Shown here: positions 21,482 to 33,880 of the stretch, one piece after another
How the letters are laid out: every line of letters starts with the position of its first letter
Numbering within the stretch: the first letter of the stretch is position 1
DNA from: Apostichopus japonicus
Taxonomy: Eukaryota > Echinodermata > Holothuroidea > Aspidochirotida > Stichopodidae
Assembly (NCBI RefSeq): GCF_037975245.1
Contig: NC_092563.1
Location: 6,389,501-6,453,500 of the forward strand
Reading direction: 5' to 3'
DNA length: 64,000 bases
The notes under the pieces: generated by a model
What the model was told of the DNA's origin: nothing
Seen by the model: only the letters and a program-made list of their open reading frames with translations
Database searches by the model: none
Program-made: the position numbers and the translations under genes

Positions 21482-22152
21482 TGAACTTATCAATTGGATA
21501 GGTGAGCTGATCTATTGCACATAGTCTAAATCTAGTGGATAGCAACAGATCGATTTAACATAATCTGATGGGTTGAACATAAACTAATCGATTGAACATA
21601 GACTTAATCGATTGTATGTCAACTGATCGATTTACCATGAACTGAGCGAGTGAGCTTAAACTGATCGATTTTACATGAACTGAATCGATTGTATATCAAC
21701 TGATCGAGTTACCGTAAACCTGATCGGGTGGATATAGCAACTAATCGATTGTACGTAACTGATCGAATGTATATCAACTAATCGATTGGGCATATAGATT
21801 AATCTGATATCAGCTGATGGATTGCGCACAAACGGAATCGAGTGTATATTTAACTCATCGATTTAACATACAAGTGATCGATTGAATATAATGTGTAAAA
21901 AGTCAGTCTCTGAAAAAGATCCTGCTAGGATCGAAACGTCAGGTCCAGTTACTTTTACACATTCTCTTACACAGGCTTTTTCATGGATAAGCAGTTTGCT
22001 AACAGTTTTTGTTTTATTTCGATTGAATATAAATTGAATGATTGTACAGCAATCAACTGATTGATATACACATGAACAGATCAATTATTTATCAACTGAT
22101 CAACTTTACACGCTGATCGATTGTATCTCAAGTGATCGATTTACTGATCTGA
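21482..22152. repeat. Degenerate GATCGATT minisatellite (unit about 21-24 bp)
   Basis: Words of the type CTGATCGATT and CTAATCGATT alternate with short AT-rich linkers (ACATGAA, GTATATCAA). Copies are strongly diverged. The array is interrupted at 21891-22019 by an inserted element flanked by a 12-bp duplication. Confidence 0.85.
21879..22031 (+). mobile_element. 129-bp inserted retroelement-like sequence with hammerhead-like core, 12-bp target duplication
   Basis: CGATTGAATATA occurs at 21879-21890 and 22020-22031, flanking a 129-bp segment (21891-22019) that does not belong to the surrounding minisatellite. Inside: an outer stem formed by 21892-21903 with 21951-21961 (one bulge), CTGA at 21910-21913, a hairpin GATCCT-GCT-AGGATC (21918-21932), then GAAAC. 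Known: hammerhead ribozymes have CUGANGA, helix II, GAAA, and Penelope-like elements and retrozymes carry minimal hammerheads. Here the CUGANGA box reads CTGAAAA, with A in place of the catalytic G, plus an extra A before the helix, so self-cleavage is doubtful. A 12-bp duplication fits target-primed insertion. Element class is an inference. Confidence 0.6.
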
Positions 22153-23207
22153 TGAAAGACATAGTAACAATTTGACTTGGTTTATCCTTATTGCCAGATC
22201 ACCAGAATGATAACAACGGCGATAATTAACCTTATAAATATACAACTTTTCTTTCCTTCAGAACCGAAGTTTACGGGACAAAAGACTCAAGTAATGAAAC
22301 TCAAGTTGAAAATGAAATGAAATAAGTACACGGAGAGTACTGTAAACTGTCCGCCAAAAAAAAAAAAAAAAAAAAAGAGAGAGAAAAAAAGTACAGCAGG
22401 TAATAGGTATAATGCTTAACTATAGAAATGGTCATTAGGGTAAAGTTCAAGAAAATACCAAATACCACCATCTAGAACTGGGTTAGTACATGATTAATTT
22501 AGTCCGTGAGTACTATTCCTATTACACCTGGTTCAATATACCAATCACTCGTTTAGTGAATTTCCGTCAAAATAAATCACCGGATGAGGTCTTCGTTCGG
22601 GAACCTCCTGACTAGCAAAAAAAAAATGCTGAAAATGTCGACGAACTCAACACCAATAAGGACAAACCCCTCAAAAAAGAAGCGTATTCATGACGTCATC
22701 AATATAAAAGTACGGATGTCTTTATAGGCCTATACATCATGTTTAAAACAATTAGATACAACCATATATGGCGTCCGTAAATGAACAACAGGATCGACAC
22801 CGCCATTTTGAAATGAAAAGAGTTATTTCAGTTCCCAAAAATATTGAAACATTCCTCCTTTTGATATGATAGAAATTTGGTCTGGGGGGACTTTTAAAGG
22901 GTTTAAAGGTTGTACTAAGCTTGTACTAAGTTTCTGCAGCTATACTATAGAGACGTAGTATTACGAAAAAATTGTACTGTATATGGAGATCTGTGGAGTA
23001 GAATTGTTATTTATTAATTGAGGAAAATACTTGTTTCATATATACTATACTACATAGACTTATTCATAATTGTCAATTTTTTTAATAAATACCATATAAA
23101 TCAAATTATTCCTCCACTTTGTTCGAGGTTGAATTTTTTTTAAGGACGATGTAAATGACTTTTCGTTTAATGCTCTTGTTTTTGGTTTGTATCATTAATT
23201 TTTTCCC

Positions 23208-23244
23208 TTCTTCTTCTTCTTCTTCTTCTTCTTCTTCTTCTTCT
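23208..23244. repeat. (TTC)n microsatellite
   Basis: About 12 perfect TTC units. The minus strand reads as a Glu run. Confidence 0.95.
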
Positions 23245-23716
23245 GTTTTCCTTTCCCTTCTCTTTCCGTATGTCAGACATTGTGAGATGATTGTCATATA
23301 CATAATTGAATGACATTGCCAAAAAACAAAATTGAGGGAGGGAAAAGAAGAAGTGATGTTAAGAAAAACACGTTCGTACGTCTGGTTTTGTGATAACTAA
23401 AAATCACATCAATTGATTGGTATAGCTATATAGTCGATTGGGGGTGCTCTCCTCTATTGCTCTTTGCCTCGTAGGACGAATAAATAAAAGTACTATTTCA
23501 GCGGTCATCCACTTCAAGGTATCTAACCGCGTTCCTATGTATATACCTACGCAATCGGTAACCTTTACGAAGGAAGAGTTACCATGGTGATGGAAGCACA
23601 TAACTAATAAATAACCAACATATGTAAAAACACTTTTTTTTTTTTTTTTTGCAAATTGTCTAGTTGTCAATACTCAAAGAATGTATATGCATGGAAATAA
23701 TTTTTATGTATATAAA

Positions 23717-23721
<5 letters not shown>

Positions 23722-23763
<42 letters not shown>
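23722..23763. repeat. (TA)n microsatellite
   Basis: About 21 TA units, followed by further TA-rich imperfect sequence to about 23810. Confidence 0.95.
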
Positions 23764-23765
<2 letters not shown>

Positions 23766-25866
23766 TCTATATATAATATAAAGGCCTATATATATACGTA
23801 TATATACCGTAAATTATTTAATTGTGGATAAAATGTACTAAACGTCACCCTTTGTTTTGCCCTATTGGTAATTCGGCAACATTAACTAAAACACTACTAG
23901 CTATTTACACCAAATAAAAGTTCATAAGTGTTAGGATTATAATATTTTGTCGCCCGGACGCTTACATGTATATATTAAAGACAACATATGATATTAGAAA
24001 TTTTGTCAATTTTTGGATATACTTCATTATTTGAGTGAGTAAGGCGAAGCACACGACATACGGTTACTGTATGAGATTCTCATAACCTTAAAACAAATCG
24101 GAAAATTAATAAGAGTTCACTCATGTAACTACTGTAAAATTGAAAAGTTAGCATAACGTTTTTCTCTTTTTTATTTTGATGATTACAATATTCCTTCCTT
24201 CTTTTTTTTAATTGGGACAACAGAATTAAAGGAACAAAAGAACAATAGATGTAAAGTTTCCTTTTAAATATAACCGGTTTTATCTGGTTTTGTATAATTT
24301 CAGCTTCAGAAGTTGTTCATATAGTTCGTTGACCACTCTACCGTTGTTTACACCCTGGCAAACTTTCTATTACGTGTTTATTGAAGATAGAACATGGAAC
24401 CATCTTCTAGCTTCCTTTATTACTCTCTCATTAACAGTCAAATAAGCCATCAACCCACATGTAATTCCCATGGATTCTCCACAAATCGGAACCGTTTTTT
24501 CTTTGCTAATGGTTTCTTTGTTTTTTGTCATAACAACGTGCGCTGACAAGTGCGATGACTTATTCTATATACTTTATATTAAAATTAACTACAACGATAT
24601 GAATGACTCGCGTCTTATTAACCATTTTGGCATGATTGGCGTTCCAGACGTATTCGCAAATGTTTGGATGTCGGAACTACTTTATTTTAGCGTATAAGTG
24701 TGCTAAAGGGATTTAATGTTCACCTGTTACATTGAGTTTCTGAATATTGTTGGAATAATAAAAGAATTTCTATTTTAACATAACGCTTTTCCCCCAAGAG
24801 CTTTACATCAGCTATTTATTATATTTATTAATTTATCTTTTTTTAGTGGGGTGTGTGGGGGGGGGGGTCTCATTCTCTGTGATGAGATTGAGTTGAAGAA
24901 ATGCCTTCGAGATTTAATTCCCACTTTCTTATATGTTTTACGTCTTCTTGTGACTCATTTAATTCCGTTCTATAAATCCCGCCCAATCATAGACCTAGCG
25001 AGGATTGGCCAAAATTAACCTCCCTCGATAAAACATACTTTTAAAACACGAGGATATTAACCCGTGTTTGAGTTTCTGTAGTTTTATGCTGCCTTTAGAC
25101 ATTTTTCAAAAAGAACATTTGAGCACCCCTTCCCTTTCGCCAAATGATCAGAAACATATTTTAATCAAGTTTTCATTTTTGTTATTATTATATAACAGCT
25201 ATTAATACTTAACGCAAAATAAATGTTGTTTATCATTCTTAAAGGACAAAAAGTTGAGTTAAGGTTTCAGTCATCAAGTCTTCAATAGAACATGTAGGAT
25301 ATTGAAGGTCGAAATTTGTAGAAATCTGTGACCACTTTATCGAGTTTCTAGCCGATTAAATGTCTTTCTTTTTTTCTTCCTGGTCAAAGTGGAATAATAC
25401 GCTCATATTCTAGCTTGATACAGGTGTCATATCACAATGAATTGCTCCATTGCCTTACACACTAATTTCGTCACTTTTTTTCCCAATGCCCCCTAAAACA
25501 GCTAAAAAAGTCTGCTGGTTTTGAAATAATCACTCGTTAGTAGATTAGTTTTGCATGCTCTGTTAACCAAAATAATACTAAATGGAAGCTGTTAACCATT
25601 TTATAGTTCTTATGATATCTCATCCAGGATAATATATAACTTGTTGGAGAGGATGTTTAGACCCTAAGTAACAAACCGAAACATTTCTGAAAAGGAAGAG
25701 ATTTTAACCAATCGACTCCTATGCATGGGGCACAAAAAAAAAATACCCAATAAAATATCGACTCTGAAGGGAAGTCCCTGGATATAATTGGCCAATAAAG
25801 GATATGACTCAATAACCTGATTGAGCTGTTAAAAAAAAAAAGCAAAAAAAAAAAATCTTGGTTGTA

Positions 25867-26209
25867 GTTCACCTAAAACCTGTGTAACATGGTGTCTCGA
25901 CACGCAGGTTGACTGGGACACACTATCACCAGTAACCGTGAGAAAAAGCTAGGTTTGAGGTTAGCAACCGGACGCGAATGTCCATTAGACGGTTCCTGTC
26001 TCTTCGGTCATTCTGTACGTAAGGGATGACCTACGTGATCACGTGACAAGGGTCTACTGACTGACTCGTCGTTAAATTTCTCTGTAGAATGTAACCTATA
26101 TGTGTATCCGTTGACCTTATATACCAGTAAGCTTACCTATACACCAGCGATATCTACTTTTTCCTTTGACAGAAATAATAAAGTCTACTAACTTGTTCTG
26201 GTTCACCTA
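25867..26209 (+). mobile_element. Possible solo LTR
   Basis: GTTCACCTA is duplicated at 25867-25875 and 26201-26209. The 325 bp between include TGTGTAACATGG near the start, a TATA-like CCTTATATACC at about 26116-26126 and an AATAAA at 26177-26182, the usual order of LTR promoter and polyadenylation signals. At 26434-26446 a purine tract (GAGGAGGGGGGAG) directly precedes TGTAACAT, resembling a polypurine tract and LTR start. Against this: a 9-bp duplication is longer than the 4-6 bp usual for LTR elements, and the two TGTAACAT segments diverge quickly. Tentative. Confidence 0.3.
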
Positions 26210-28087
26210 GTTTCAGATTATTTAAGAAAATTTCTTAAAACAATAAAAATAAATAAACGACAGAAAAGAAAAAAAACGCGAAGAAGTCTCATAAATATGG
26301 ACAATTTTACTAACCAAACTAGTTTTATTTTTATTCATTTTTACTTTCTTCTGCAACAATTGCCTTTGTCTTCTCTGTGTGCACGTTTCAAGTTTTATTG
26401 TTATTGTTTCCGTCACTCTGTTATTAAATTGAGGAGGGGGGAGTGTAACATCCCTTATCGTTATAACCGTTGACGAACGGTTTTTTAGACTCGTACACCG
26501 GTGGCATACTTAAGGATCATCATCACACACATGTCACGTTGCTCTTTTCTAATAAATTAAGACAGTATAGTCTTTCTGTTTACATTGCAATTATTACAGA
26601 AATACATGAAAAGATATACAACCCCATTGTTATTATGCGGCCATCTCCATTTTAAATTCTTCCCTGGGTAGAAGAAATCTTACTATATATTATAACGCTA
26701 TAGCGATTTACATGGAAACCTTTCAGTCGCATAGTCGAACGTTAGGTTAAAACTATTATGTAAAATTTAGAGAATGAACGTTGACGCTGTTCAAAATGGA
26801 TGTTAATTGAATTATGTCAAAGCATGGAGTGATTTCAAGGTTACACGAAGGCATAGCATGCATAACTCTGATTGGTCGAAATATTGAGAAAAAAACAAAC
26901 ATTTTCATTTGTCGTTCAAAACCTGCCTTAATAGGGTACTTTAGATTATCAACTATAATGTTGGGAGTATCTTGGCTGTTAGAGCCGTTCAATAATCGAC
27001 AGCGTTGTGTCATGTTATTTTTCGTTTCGATGCAACACCAATGCCCTTCCTCTTCAAGATGGCATAAACAAAACCTACCAGCTGGAAACAAGTTACCCTT
27101 TCTCTTTCGTTTCCATTGTCGGGAATCCATTGTTTCGATTCATTTATGAAATAAACCGGTAACAATCCCCCATTTTTTTTTTAAAATCAAACCCTGGTAT
27201 TCTGGTATTCTCACGCTCTTATAGATTATTTGCTTTTACCATTGTTTTAATATTGGCGTGAGCCGACTGCCCTCAAAGAAACAAACAGTCGAGTCAAAAA
27301 TACTTCCAAATTCCGAAAAAAAAAATATATAAATTATTAAGATGCAATGAAAATGAACCCAAAAGAGAAGAGAATAGAATTCTGTACTGGAATAAAGTAA
27401 CAAATGGACTCCGCGGGCTTGAGTTCTTCTTTAATATTCCATTCTATTTAGACTGGTCACAAAACCCTATCGACATAACTGGTCCTGATGGCAGTTAGAA
27501 CATTTCCAAATCTGGCTAATTTAGAGTAAAGTCAAACGTGTCCAAATCATTGAATAACATTTTGAGATCGTCCATAACTTCAGACAGGTCGCCTTCATGT
27601 ACACGCGCACGCGCACGACAGACAGAAAGATACACATATATACAAACAAGCAACCAACCAACAAACCAAACTACTCGCTAGTTTCAATAATAGTCTTATC
27701 AGAATAGTCACATCGAATCCGATTCTTATATGTAAAGTATATAGTGTATTATATATGAATTTGTATATGGTGCAAAGAATCAAAGCTATATTAGCTATAG
27801 GCTAGACTTCTTCCTTTCATTTCATTTTTCTTTGGCAATGTCTAAGCTTTTGTCGTGATAAATTTAAAATATTAAGTCATACTACACACCCAACTGTGAT
27901 GTTAGTTATCTTTCGTTAAACATAAATACGTGGGGAAAGTCCGGTATAACGTTTGACTTTCATTTATGTCTTATTTGGCTTCCTATAAATTACTTTCTTC
28001 CTTGTTCGAGACGCCATTCCTATCTAGTTATAAAGTTAAACATATCGCTCCGTTTCCTGTATGTATGTACGTGTACGTATGTACGTA

Positions 28088-28090
<3 letters not shown>

Positions 28091-28151
<61 letters not shown>
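28091..28151. repeat. (AT)n microsatellite
   Basis: About 30 AT units, then ACATATATAC words up to the SINE fragment at 28168. Confidence 0.95.
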
Positions 28152-28157
<6 letters not shown>

Positions 28158-28167
28158 TACATATATA

Positions 28168-28184
28168 CTTCCAGCCTCCACCGT
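28168..28184 (-). mobile_element. 17-bp fragment of the 50-kb SINE family
   Basis: The reverse complement reads CGGTGGAGGCTGGAAGT, identical to the segment after the B box in the two SINE copies at 50446 and 50810. It adjoins an (AT)n tract, as the 50446 copy does. Probably a truncated insertion; a chance match is possible at this length. Confidence 0.4.
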
Positions 28185-29289
28185 ACAAACACTTCACATA
28201 GGCCTATATATACTTCATTTATGAAACGCCAAAACAATGCTCATTCCAAATTCTAAGAAAGTTCCAAAAAGAGGGAATGGGCTGTTGTGCAATCATTTTG
28301 CCGAACGTAATATGACGTCAGCTACGACCATGCTCACCACTATGTCATAGAAACCATAAAGCTTCACAGAATATTGAGTATGTTACAGGTTATATATGAT
28401 ACGGAGCTGTCCTAGTGTGACGACGAATGTAAAATATACCAGCACACCATTTTGAACAAGTATTATACAATGGTTAGCCATCAACCCACACAACCCCCTC
28501 CTCAATCCTGTATCTCTATGAGGGGGGTGGTGGGCTGTTGCTACACCTTGTAGTCATTTTCAGAGAATAGGTGAGATAGAGTCTCAAGCAAGGCATTCAG
28601 AAAAAAATGTTGGTAATATCTGTCATTTTGAAATCTGCGATTCGTCAATGTAAGTTTTAATCAATAATACCATTTGTCTCTCTTTCTCTTTTCTTTCCAT
28701 TAACTTTCTTTCTTTGCTTAACTTTGTTTTACTTTCATACTCCATAATTTCCTTGAAGCAATACAACCTCAATTTGATTAAACAATAACAGCTAACAATG
28801 TATAAGCGTCAATGAGGCGTTTCTTTGTGCGCAATGCCTGCGACTAAACGCCTTACACTTGTGGTCAAGAAGGACAGTTTGACCCCCACCGTTGGTCAAA
28901 CTCCCTCAAAATATTGACGGAAAAAAATTGATAACAATAATGCAATGTCAGAAAGTAATATTTAATAATTGACTCTTTTCTTTTCTTTTTTACTATAATC
29001 ATATCAACTTGATATTGTTTTTTCGTCTCTCTCAAAGCGAACTTTTGGAGAAAAGCTTGCTTCCGATATGTCACCAGCGAGAACACGCCCAAAACAGAAA
29101 GAAATAAAAAACAGCAATATGAAGGGTCCTGTCTGGACCTTGCGGTTTTGTCAAAAAAAAAAAGGTCTTTCCCCTTTCTATTCTCTCTCTTTTCTTTTTT
29201 TTTTCTTCTTCTTCTTCTTCGTTATTACCGCAAAATATAGCCAAATAATAGAAAACACGTAAATATCGGATAATACCCTTGTCGAAGTA

Positions 29290-29575
29290 CAGCAGAAATC
29301 TTTTTTGGACAGGAAGTTTGGCTCCGAGGCAAGCATAACGTTTTATTCCGCTCGCTTACGGGTGAACGGCTGAAAAGAGGAGCGATTTTCCGCCTGGTTT
29401 GAATCTCCGCCTTTCATTCTTTTCAAGCCCACCGGGGGAAAGCCGCCAGTCGCGGTATAGGGTTTGCAAAGCGCGCTATTCATCTCGAGCAGTGGAGCGT
29501 GTAGAAGTTATAGCCGGATTTTGAATGGCGTACTGTGTTGCGAAAGGTGCTCCGGTTAAATTAGGAGCACTTAAT
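29290..29575. other. GC-richer, CpG-containing patch
   Basis: In an AT-rich neighbourhood this stretch has frequent CG dinucleotides (around 29350-29480) and ends in a hairpin with arms GTGCTCC/GGAGCAC (29549-29573). It could be an unmethylated regulatory element, a non-coding exon or part of an unrecognised transposable element. A lone B-box-like GGTTTGAATCTCC at 29396-29408 has no matching A box. Confidence 0.35.
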
Positions 29576-29628
29576 TTGTATACTCTTGTATTCATATAAT
29601 GCTCAATTGTTGTATGTCTACAAATTTA

Positions 29629-29633
<5 letters not shown>

Positions 29634-29690
<57 letters not shown>
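29634..29690. repeat. (TA)n microsatellite
   Basis: About 28 TA units, then CATATACATA words. Confidence 0.95.
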
Positions 29691-29702
<12 letters not shown>

Positions 29703-31746
29703 CACATATATGTAAAAGGAAAGGAGATGTGGGGGAAAAACACGAGATTCAATTATATATATAAGATCTTTGGGTTGGAGGATGTTGTTTGGATAACACG
29801 ACGGATGTTGAACACAACGGTTGTTTTAACCTCATTAAGGGGACAAGAGCTGTCTGTAAACTACACAGACCCTCCGAACAACAGAGAATGGATTTAAATT
29901 TAACTGCAATAGCATTCTCAAGACTGGCCAGATGACAAAAAAAAAATCCTTTGTATGAAGGATTAATTGCATTAATTTTTTTCAGACTCAAAGGAGGATG
30001 TACATAAAATGACAAGCGAATTCAAAATGGGTAATTAAACAAAAGTGTTTATATGACAGCTAAGTAAACTTTAATCGTCAAAAGTGATGAGCAAGTTTTA
30101 AGTGGATTTGTGGTAATTGTCATTCATTACACTGATTTGATTATTATTGAGGTTGTCCATCAAGTTGTCACGTGTCCTCGTGACCTGTGACCTGTGACGA
30201 GGTAGCGTACCCATCCCTTTGTTTCTCCTCTTTCAAGTCCGAATTTAGAGATTATCTTTTAACCTTCTGACATAATGGAATAAGTTGGTCAGTTGATAAA
30301 CGCCTTTCTAACACAGTGAGTGTTTAAATTAAATTATATATAAAACAAACACAGAGGTGTTCCCAGACCCACCACGACCAGCGAATCCCAAATCCACCCC
30401 ATCCCTCCACCCTGAATTGTAACATTCATCAGTACTTAACTTAAGTATGTAAATAATCCGTAGGTTCGTAAATACAGTCGTTGAATATTTACTCTTCTCG
30501 CTAAAAGTGAAGCATTATTCAATTTATTCAAGGTAATCATCTTGTAACAACAAAGAGATGAGATTACATAAGAGTGACAAACAACAAAGAATGGGGTGGA
30601 CGTGGAAGGGGTTGGTGGTGGTGTGGGGTGGGGTGGGGTGGGGATTAACACTTCATGTCGTTGGTACGTAACTATACACGTTAGTTATGAATTCACTCAG
30701 GTGGGAGATGGGAAAGCCATTCTGTAAGTATAAAAGAGTTGGTGAATAACGCAACCAGTTATGCATAAGACTTAGTGACTACAATACAACAAATATCATC
30801 ACATTTACAATATGGCGCTCACACGTTTACGTGACAATCAAACGAGTTGCTTTAACCTCCAGGATATGAAGAAGGAACATTCGTTCAAGTTAATGGCCAG
30901 AGCTGTTTCCGCAGTTATTACTCTATATCACTGTCCACTTGACACATAAAGTATGAATTCCCTAAATGAACCATTTTTAATGTTTCACGCACTAGATGAT
31001 GAACCCTGTGTACTTCTCTGATAATTGTCTTCATAACTACCGGTCATTCCGGGACAACTTATATATGTGCAAACTAACAAACATAGCAGAAATGAGTGAC
31101 GTCATCAATGTTTGATCACAACGGTTGGTCTGTTATGGTAGTGCCCTTAATCCTAGTCTAACCACCACCGCCCCCCCCCCCCCCACCACCACTACCACTA
31201 GCACCTTTCCCTCCATGCAAAAACATTGTGTAAAATCAGTTTTAGAAATATGAGAGACATTTAAGGGCCTACTTCATCCTACAAGGACTCAACTCATGAC
31301 CATGTGACATTCCCCCCTCTCCCCTCTCTCCCTCACCCTCCAGTTCCCCAATATTTTTTAACTAAAATTGGTTTAAAATATCACAAATACTTTCCTAGCA
31401 GTTCTGGTCCAAAATTTTGGAAATTAATTACCATTGTTTTACTTTTTGACTGAGCTGGAGAAACTATAAACGGACTTAATCCCGATCGTTATATGTAAAT
31501 TAGGTTAATCAAGTATGCAGGCATGCTTTAGCTTAGCGTTAATGTTGTTTGTCAGACTCAGACTCTCCAACAAAACTTTGAGCATATTTTTTTTTTTGTG
31601 GGCAAGGATACTTCTATGACGTAAGCTGTTACCGTGGATACACAACCAATTGCTTTAAAATAATAACTGTGGGCATTTTTGTTTTTACATGGTGAATATG
31701 TTTACGTAACTTCCAATATAAATGAAGGCAGAATTAGCAGAACGAG

Positions 31747-31846
31747 TATATATACATTATAACTTGGACGTGGCTACGTGCCGCCAACTTCGGATAATCA
31801 GCCTCTGTCGCAGTAGTACTACCGAGACTAACGACAAGGGTTCAAG
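31747..31846 (+). promoter_or_regulatory. Possible TATA promoter and first exon end
   Basis: TATATATAC (31747-31755) is followed by a GC-richer 75-bp stretch that ends in a strong splice-donor match, TTCAAG followed by GTAACT at 31847. The spacing suits a TATA box, a start near 31777 and a short, possibly non-coding first exon. One frame through it is open with many G/C-ending codons (DVATCRQLRIISLCRSSTTE). No downstream partner exon was identified. Confidence 0.25.
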
Positions 31847-32883
31847 GTAACTTTGAGGGTTTAGGAACCCATCAAAAGAAAGAAGTCTGACCTAAACTGT
31901 CAATGCGATGAAGTAATAATAACTTATAATGTAGGAATAAAAACAAGAAAGAAGTCTGTAAAAAAATACCAAACTTAGAATATGCATTTCTTCCTTGGAT
32001 ATGAACTTGTCAACAAATATCTTGCTTGTTAGACGGAGCAAAAAACCCACGGTGGAAAAGAACGATTTCATCTTGATGTATTGCTTACGAAATGTTCATT
32101 AAGGTACGAGCTGAAAAGTTTGAACTATGTCGGAGTGCTTTAAGGATGCCCATTTCGGCTAGGTGTTTGTAACGAGACGTCCCCCACCCCTAGCCTCCAC
32201 CCCTCCCCTACGCTCCACCTCCTCCCCCCCCCCCGCACTATCCACCCAAACCACTCCACGTATAAAAGTAAGTGCTTGCGCAAAAACTACCTTTTTAGCG
32301 TGTTGCATCAGAACCGCGAGGGCATATTTAGAACCTCATGAAGGTGGTGAAACAGTCCTCAAGCGTGGTTAAATGATGTACGGTTTCACGCAGACCTGTC
32401 CGTGGTACGAGAGGTTTTTGTTGGAGCGCTACATCCATTGCGTTTGCCATTGTTTAACAGATATTTGCGCAGCATTAGGGAACAAGCGGAGGTTTTCATG
32501 CATTAAAAGCTACAGTCACTACTATTATATTGACGCAAGGGCTTGCAGAAATGTTTGATTTCACAACAACCGAAGCATTCGATGAAGTAATTAAAGGGAC
32601 GTTAAGAAGTTGAAGTAAAAATGACTCTGACAGAGTTACAGACAACTTATTCTGGTATCGGTTTATATATGAAAACATTTCCATTGCGTTATGTAATAGA
32701 ACTGCTGGCATAGCCTTTTAGACTCGCTATCGTAGTCGACTGGTGTAATATATTGGTGTTGACTATTGTTATTGCATGTTGGTGTTGCTGAATGGTGTTA
32801 TCGAACATGATCTAACTTCAACATATAAAAGTGGTGTTGTTCGGGTGCACATTTGTCACGAAAAAGAAGGTATATAGTACATT
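31847..32883. other. Stretch without a supportable gene
   Basis: C-rich low-complexity sequence at 32180-32235 and only short frames. Nothing recognised. Confidence 0.5.
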
Positions 32884-32891
32884 ATTTAGAG

Positions 32892-33310
32892 CAGGGGTGC
32901 GTGGGTCTATCCCAGGGGGTTTATGAGACGTTTTTGAAAGTCAAAACTAGAGTACTTTTTGTTGAACTAAAATCTGATATATCATATAATTTAGTAATGT
33001 ACAAAAGTCGTACCTATCGACAAACTCTTTTCTCGTTCCATACGTTTATATGTTGCCATAGTAGTACCGTACAGTGCAGGTGATAAATAACTGAATTTTG
33101 AAACAGCCACAGGTCGCATGACTTTGGTGAAGTTGATGTACGCATGACAGTACGTCGTGAAAATAATGAACTTGATCTTTTACGAAGCACTGTAATGCGT
33201 ATTATAGTATAATAATGGCTCAGACCGTGTCTCGCAAAGTTGGGGGTTCGTGGACAACTCTGACATCCACAGGGGTTCGTGGGGGGGGGGGATAAAGTTA
33301 GGGAACCCTG
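32892..33310 (+). mobile_element. Non-autonomous hAT-type element, copy 1 (419 bp), with 8-bp duplication
   Basis: Starts CAGGGGTGCG and ends AGGGAACCCTG. Flanked by a perfect 8-bp duplication, ATTTAGAG (32884-32891 and 33311-33318). CAGGG-type termini and 8-bp duplications are hAT hallmarks. A second copy lies in reverse orientation at 59138-59613. The left end here lacks part of the terminal repeat kept in the other copy. It encodes no transposase; the 76-codon frame inside it is not a gene. Confidence 0.85.
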
Positions 33311-33318
33311 ATTTAGAG

Positions 33319-33880
33319 AGACAACTTGAGACTAAGACGCTATAAAATTCCTACTAAAACTGGGTGTTGTTTCTAAAATACAATGAAATAAAAGCGTAAG
33401 CTTTCAGACATAACGGTATAATGATCTCACTTTGGATTATTAACAGGTCGAGAATGAAGAAAGCAACGTTTAATTAACACTCAATCGGCACACCCTTGGT
33501 CTTTACTTATCTTATACATACGAACACTCGTATTGTCTTCTATTGTCTCGTGTTTTATTGTCTCGTATTGTCTATTATTTCCCCCCCCCCCCTTCCCCCA
33601 CTACCTATTGTAATACAGGCTCTATGATAGACGATGCGCCAAAGAAAGAAACAAGCATCAAATCCGATGGTATACGCAATATCGAACTTGACGTGTCGAG
33701 CTCAAACTTTTCCATCAGTTGAGCAGGGTAGGTTTAAATCCGTAGTTTTTGGTTAGAGGTCAAATAGAAAGCAAGGACAAATAGTTTTGGAGAAATATTT
33801 GGAGAAATATTGGAAACTAAGAATCATTGATTATATTCTTGACGACATGAAGTGTATAAAGCTATAAAGAAAGTTATAAT
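33319..33880. other. Stretch without a supportable gene
   Basis: Contains TATTGTCT words at about 33531-33570 and a poly-C run at 33581-33592. Nothing else recognised. Confidence 0.5.

Larger units (their letters stand above)
22153..25866. other. Stretch without a supportable gene; simple repeats
   Basis: Contains poly-A (22356-22376), (TTC)n at 23208-23244, poly-T near 23634-23650, (TA)n at 23722-23763 and poly-G at 24861-24869. A 75-codon plus-strand frame at 24470-24697 begins with a signal-peptide-like segment (MDSPQIGTVFSLLMVSLFFV, then ITTCA), which could mark a first exon, but no downstream exon or clear donor supports it. Confidence 0.45.
26210..31745. other. Stretch without a supportable gene; simple repeats and one GC-richer patch
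   Basis: Contains (AT)n at 28091-28151 and 29634-29690, (TTC)n-like pyrimidine sequence near 29190-29220, a CpG-containing patch at 29290-29575, and G-rich GGGGT repeats at 30592-30645. Overlapping frames on both strands at 26756-27149 show no recognised domain. A TATAAAAG at 30729-30736 is an isolated promoter-like word. Confidence 0.45.

Noticed and set aside
21910-21937. Active hammerhead ribozyme
   Set aside because: The core reads CTGAAAA where CUGANGA is needed, and an extra base precedes helix II. Described only as hammerhead-like.
26756-27149. Overlapping frames of 111 and 124 codons on opposite strands
   Set aside because: No recognised domain, mutually exclusive strands, and no splice or promoter support beyond chance words.
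30729-32833. TATAAAAG words at 30729, 32264 and 32825 as promoters
   Set aside because: Such words are frequent by chance in AT-rich sequence, and none has an associated exon.
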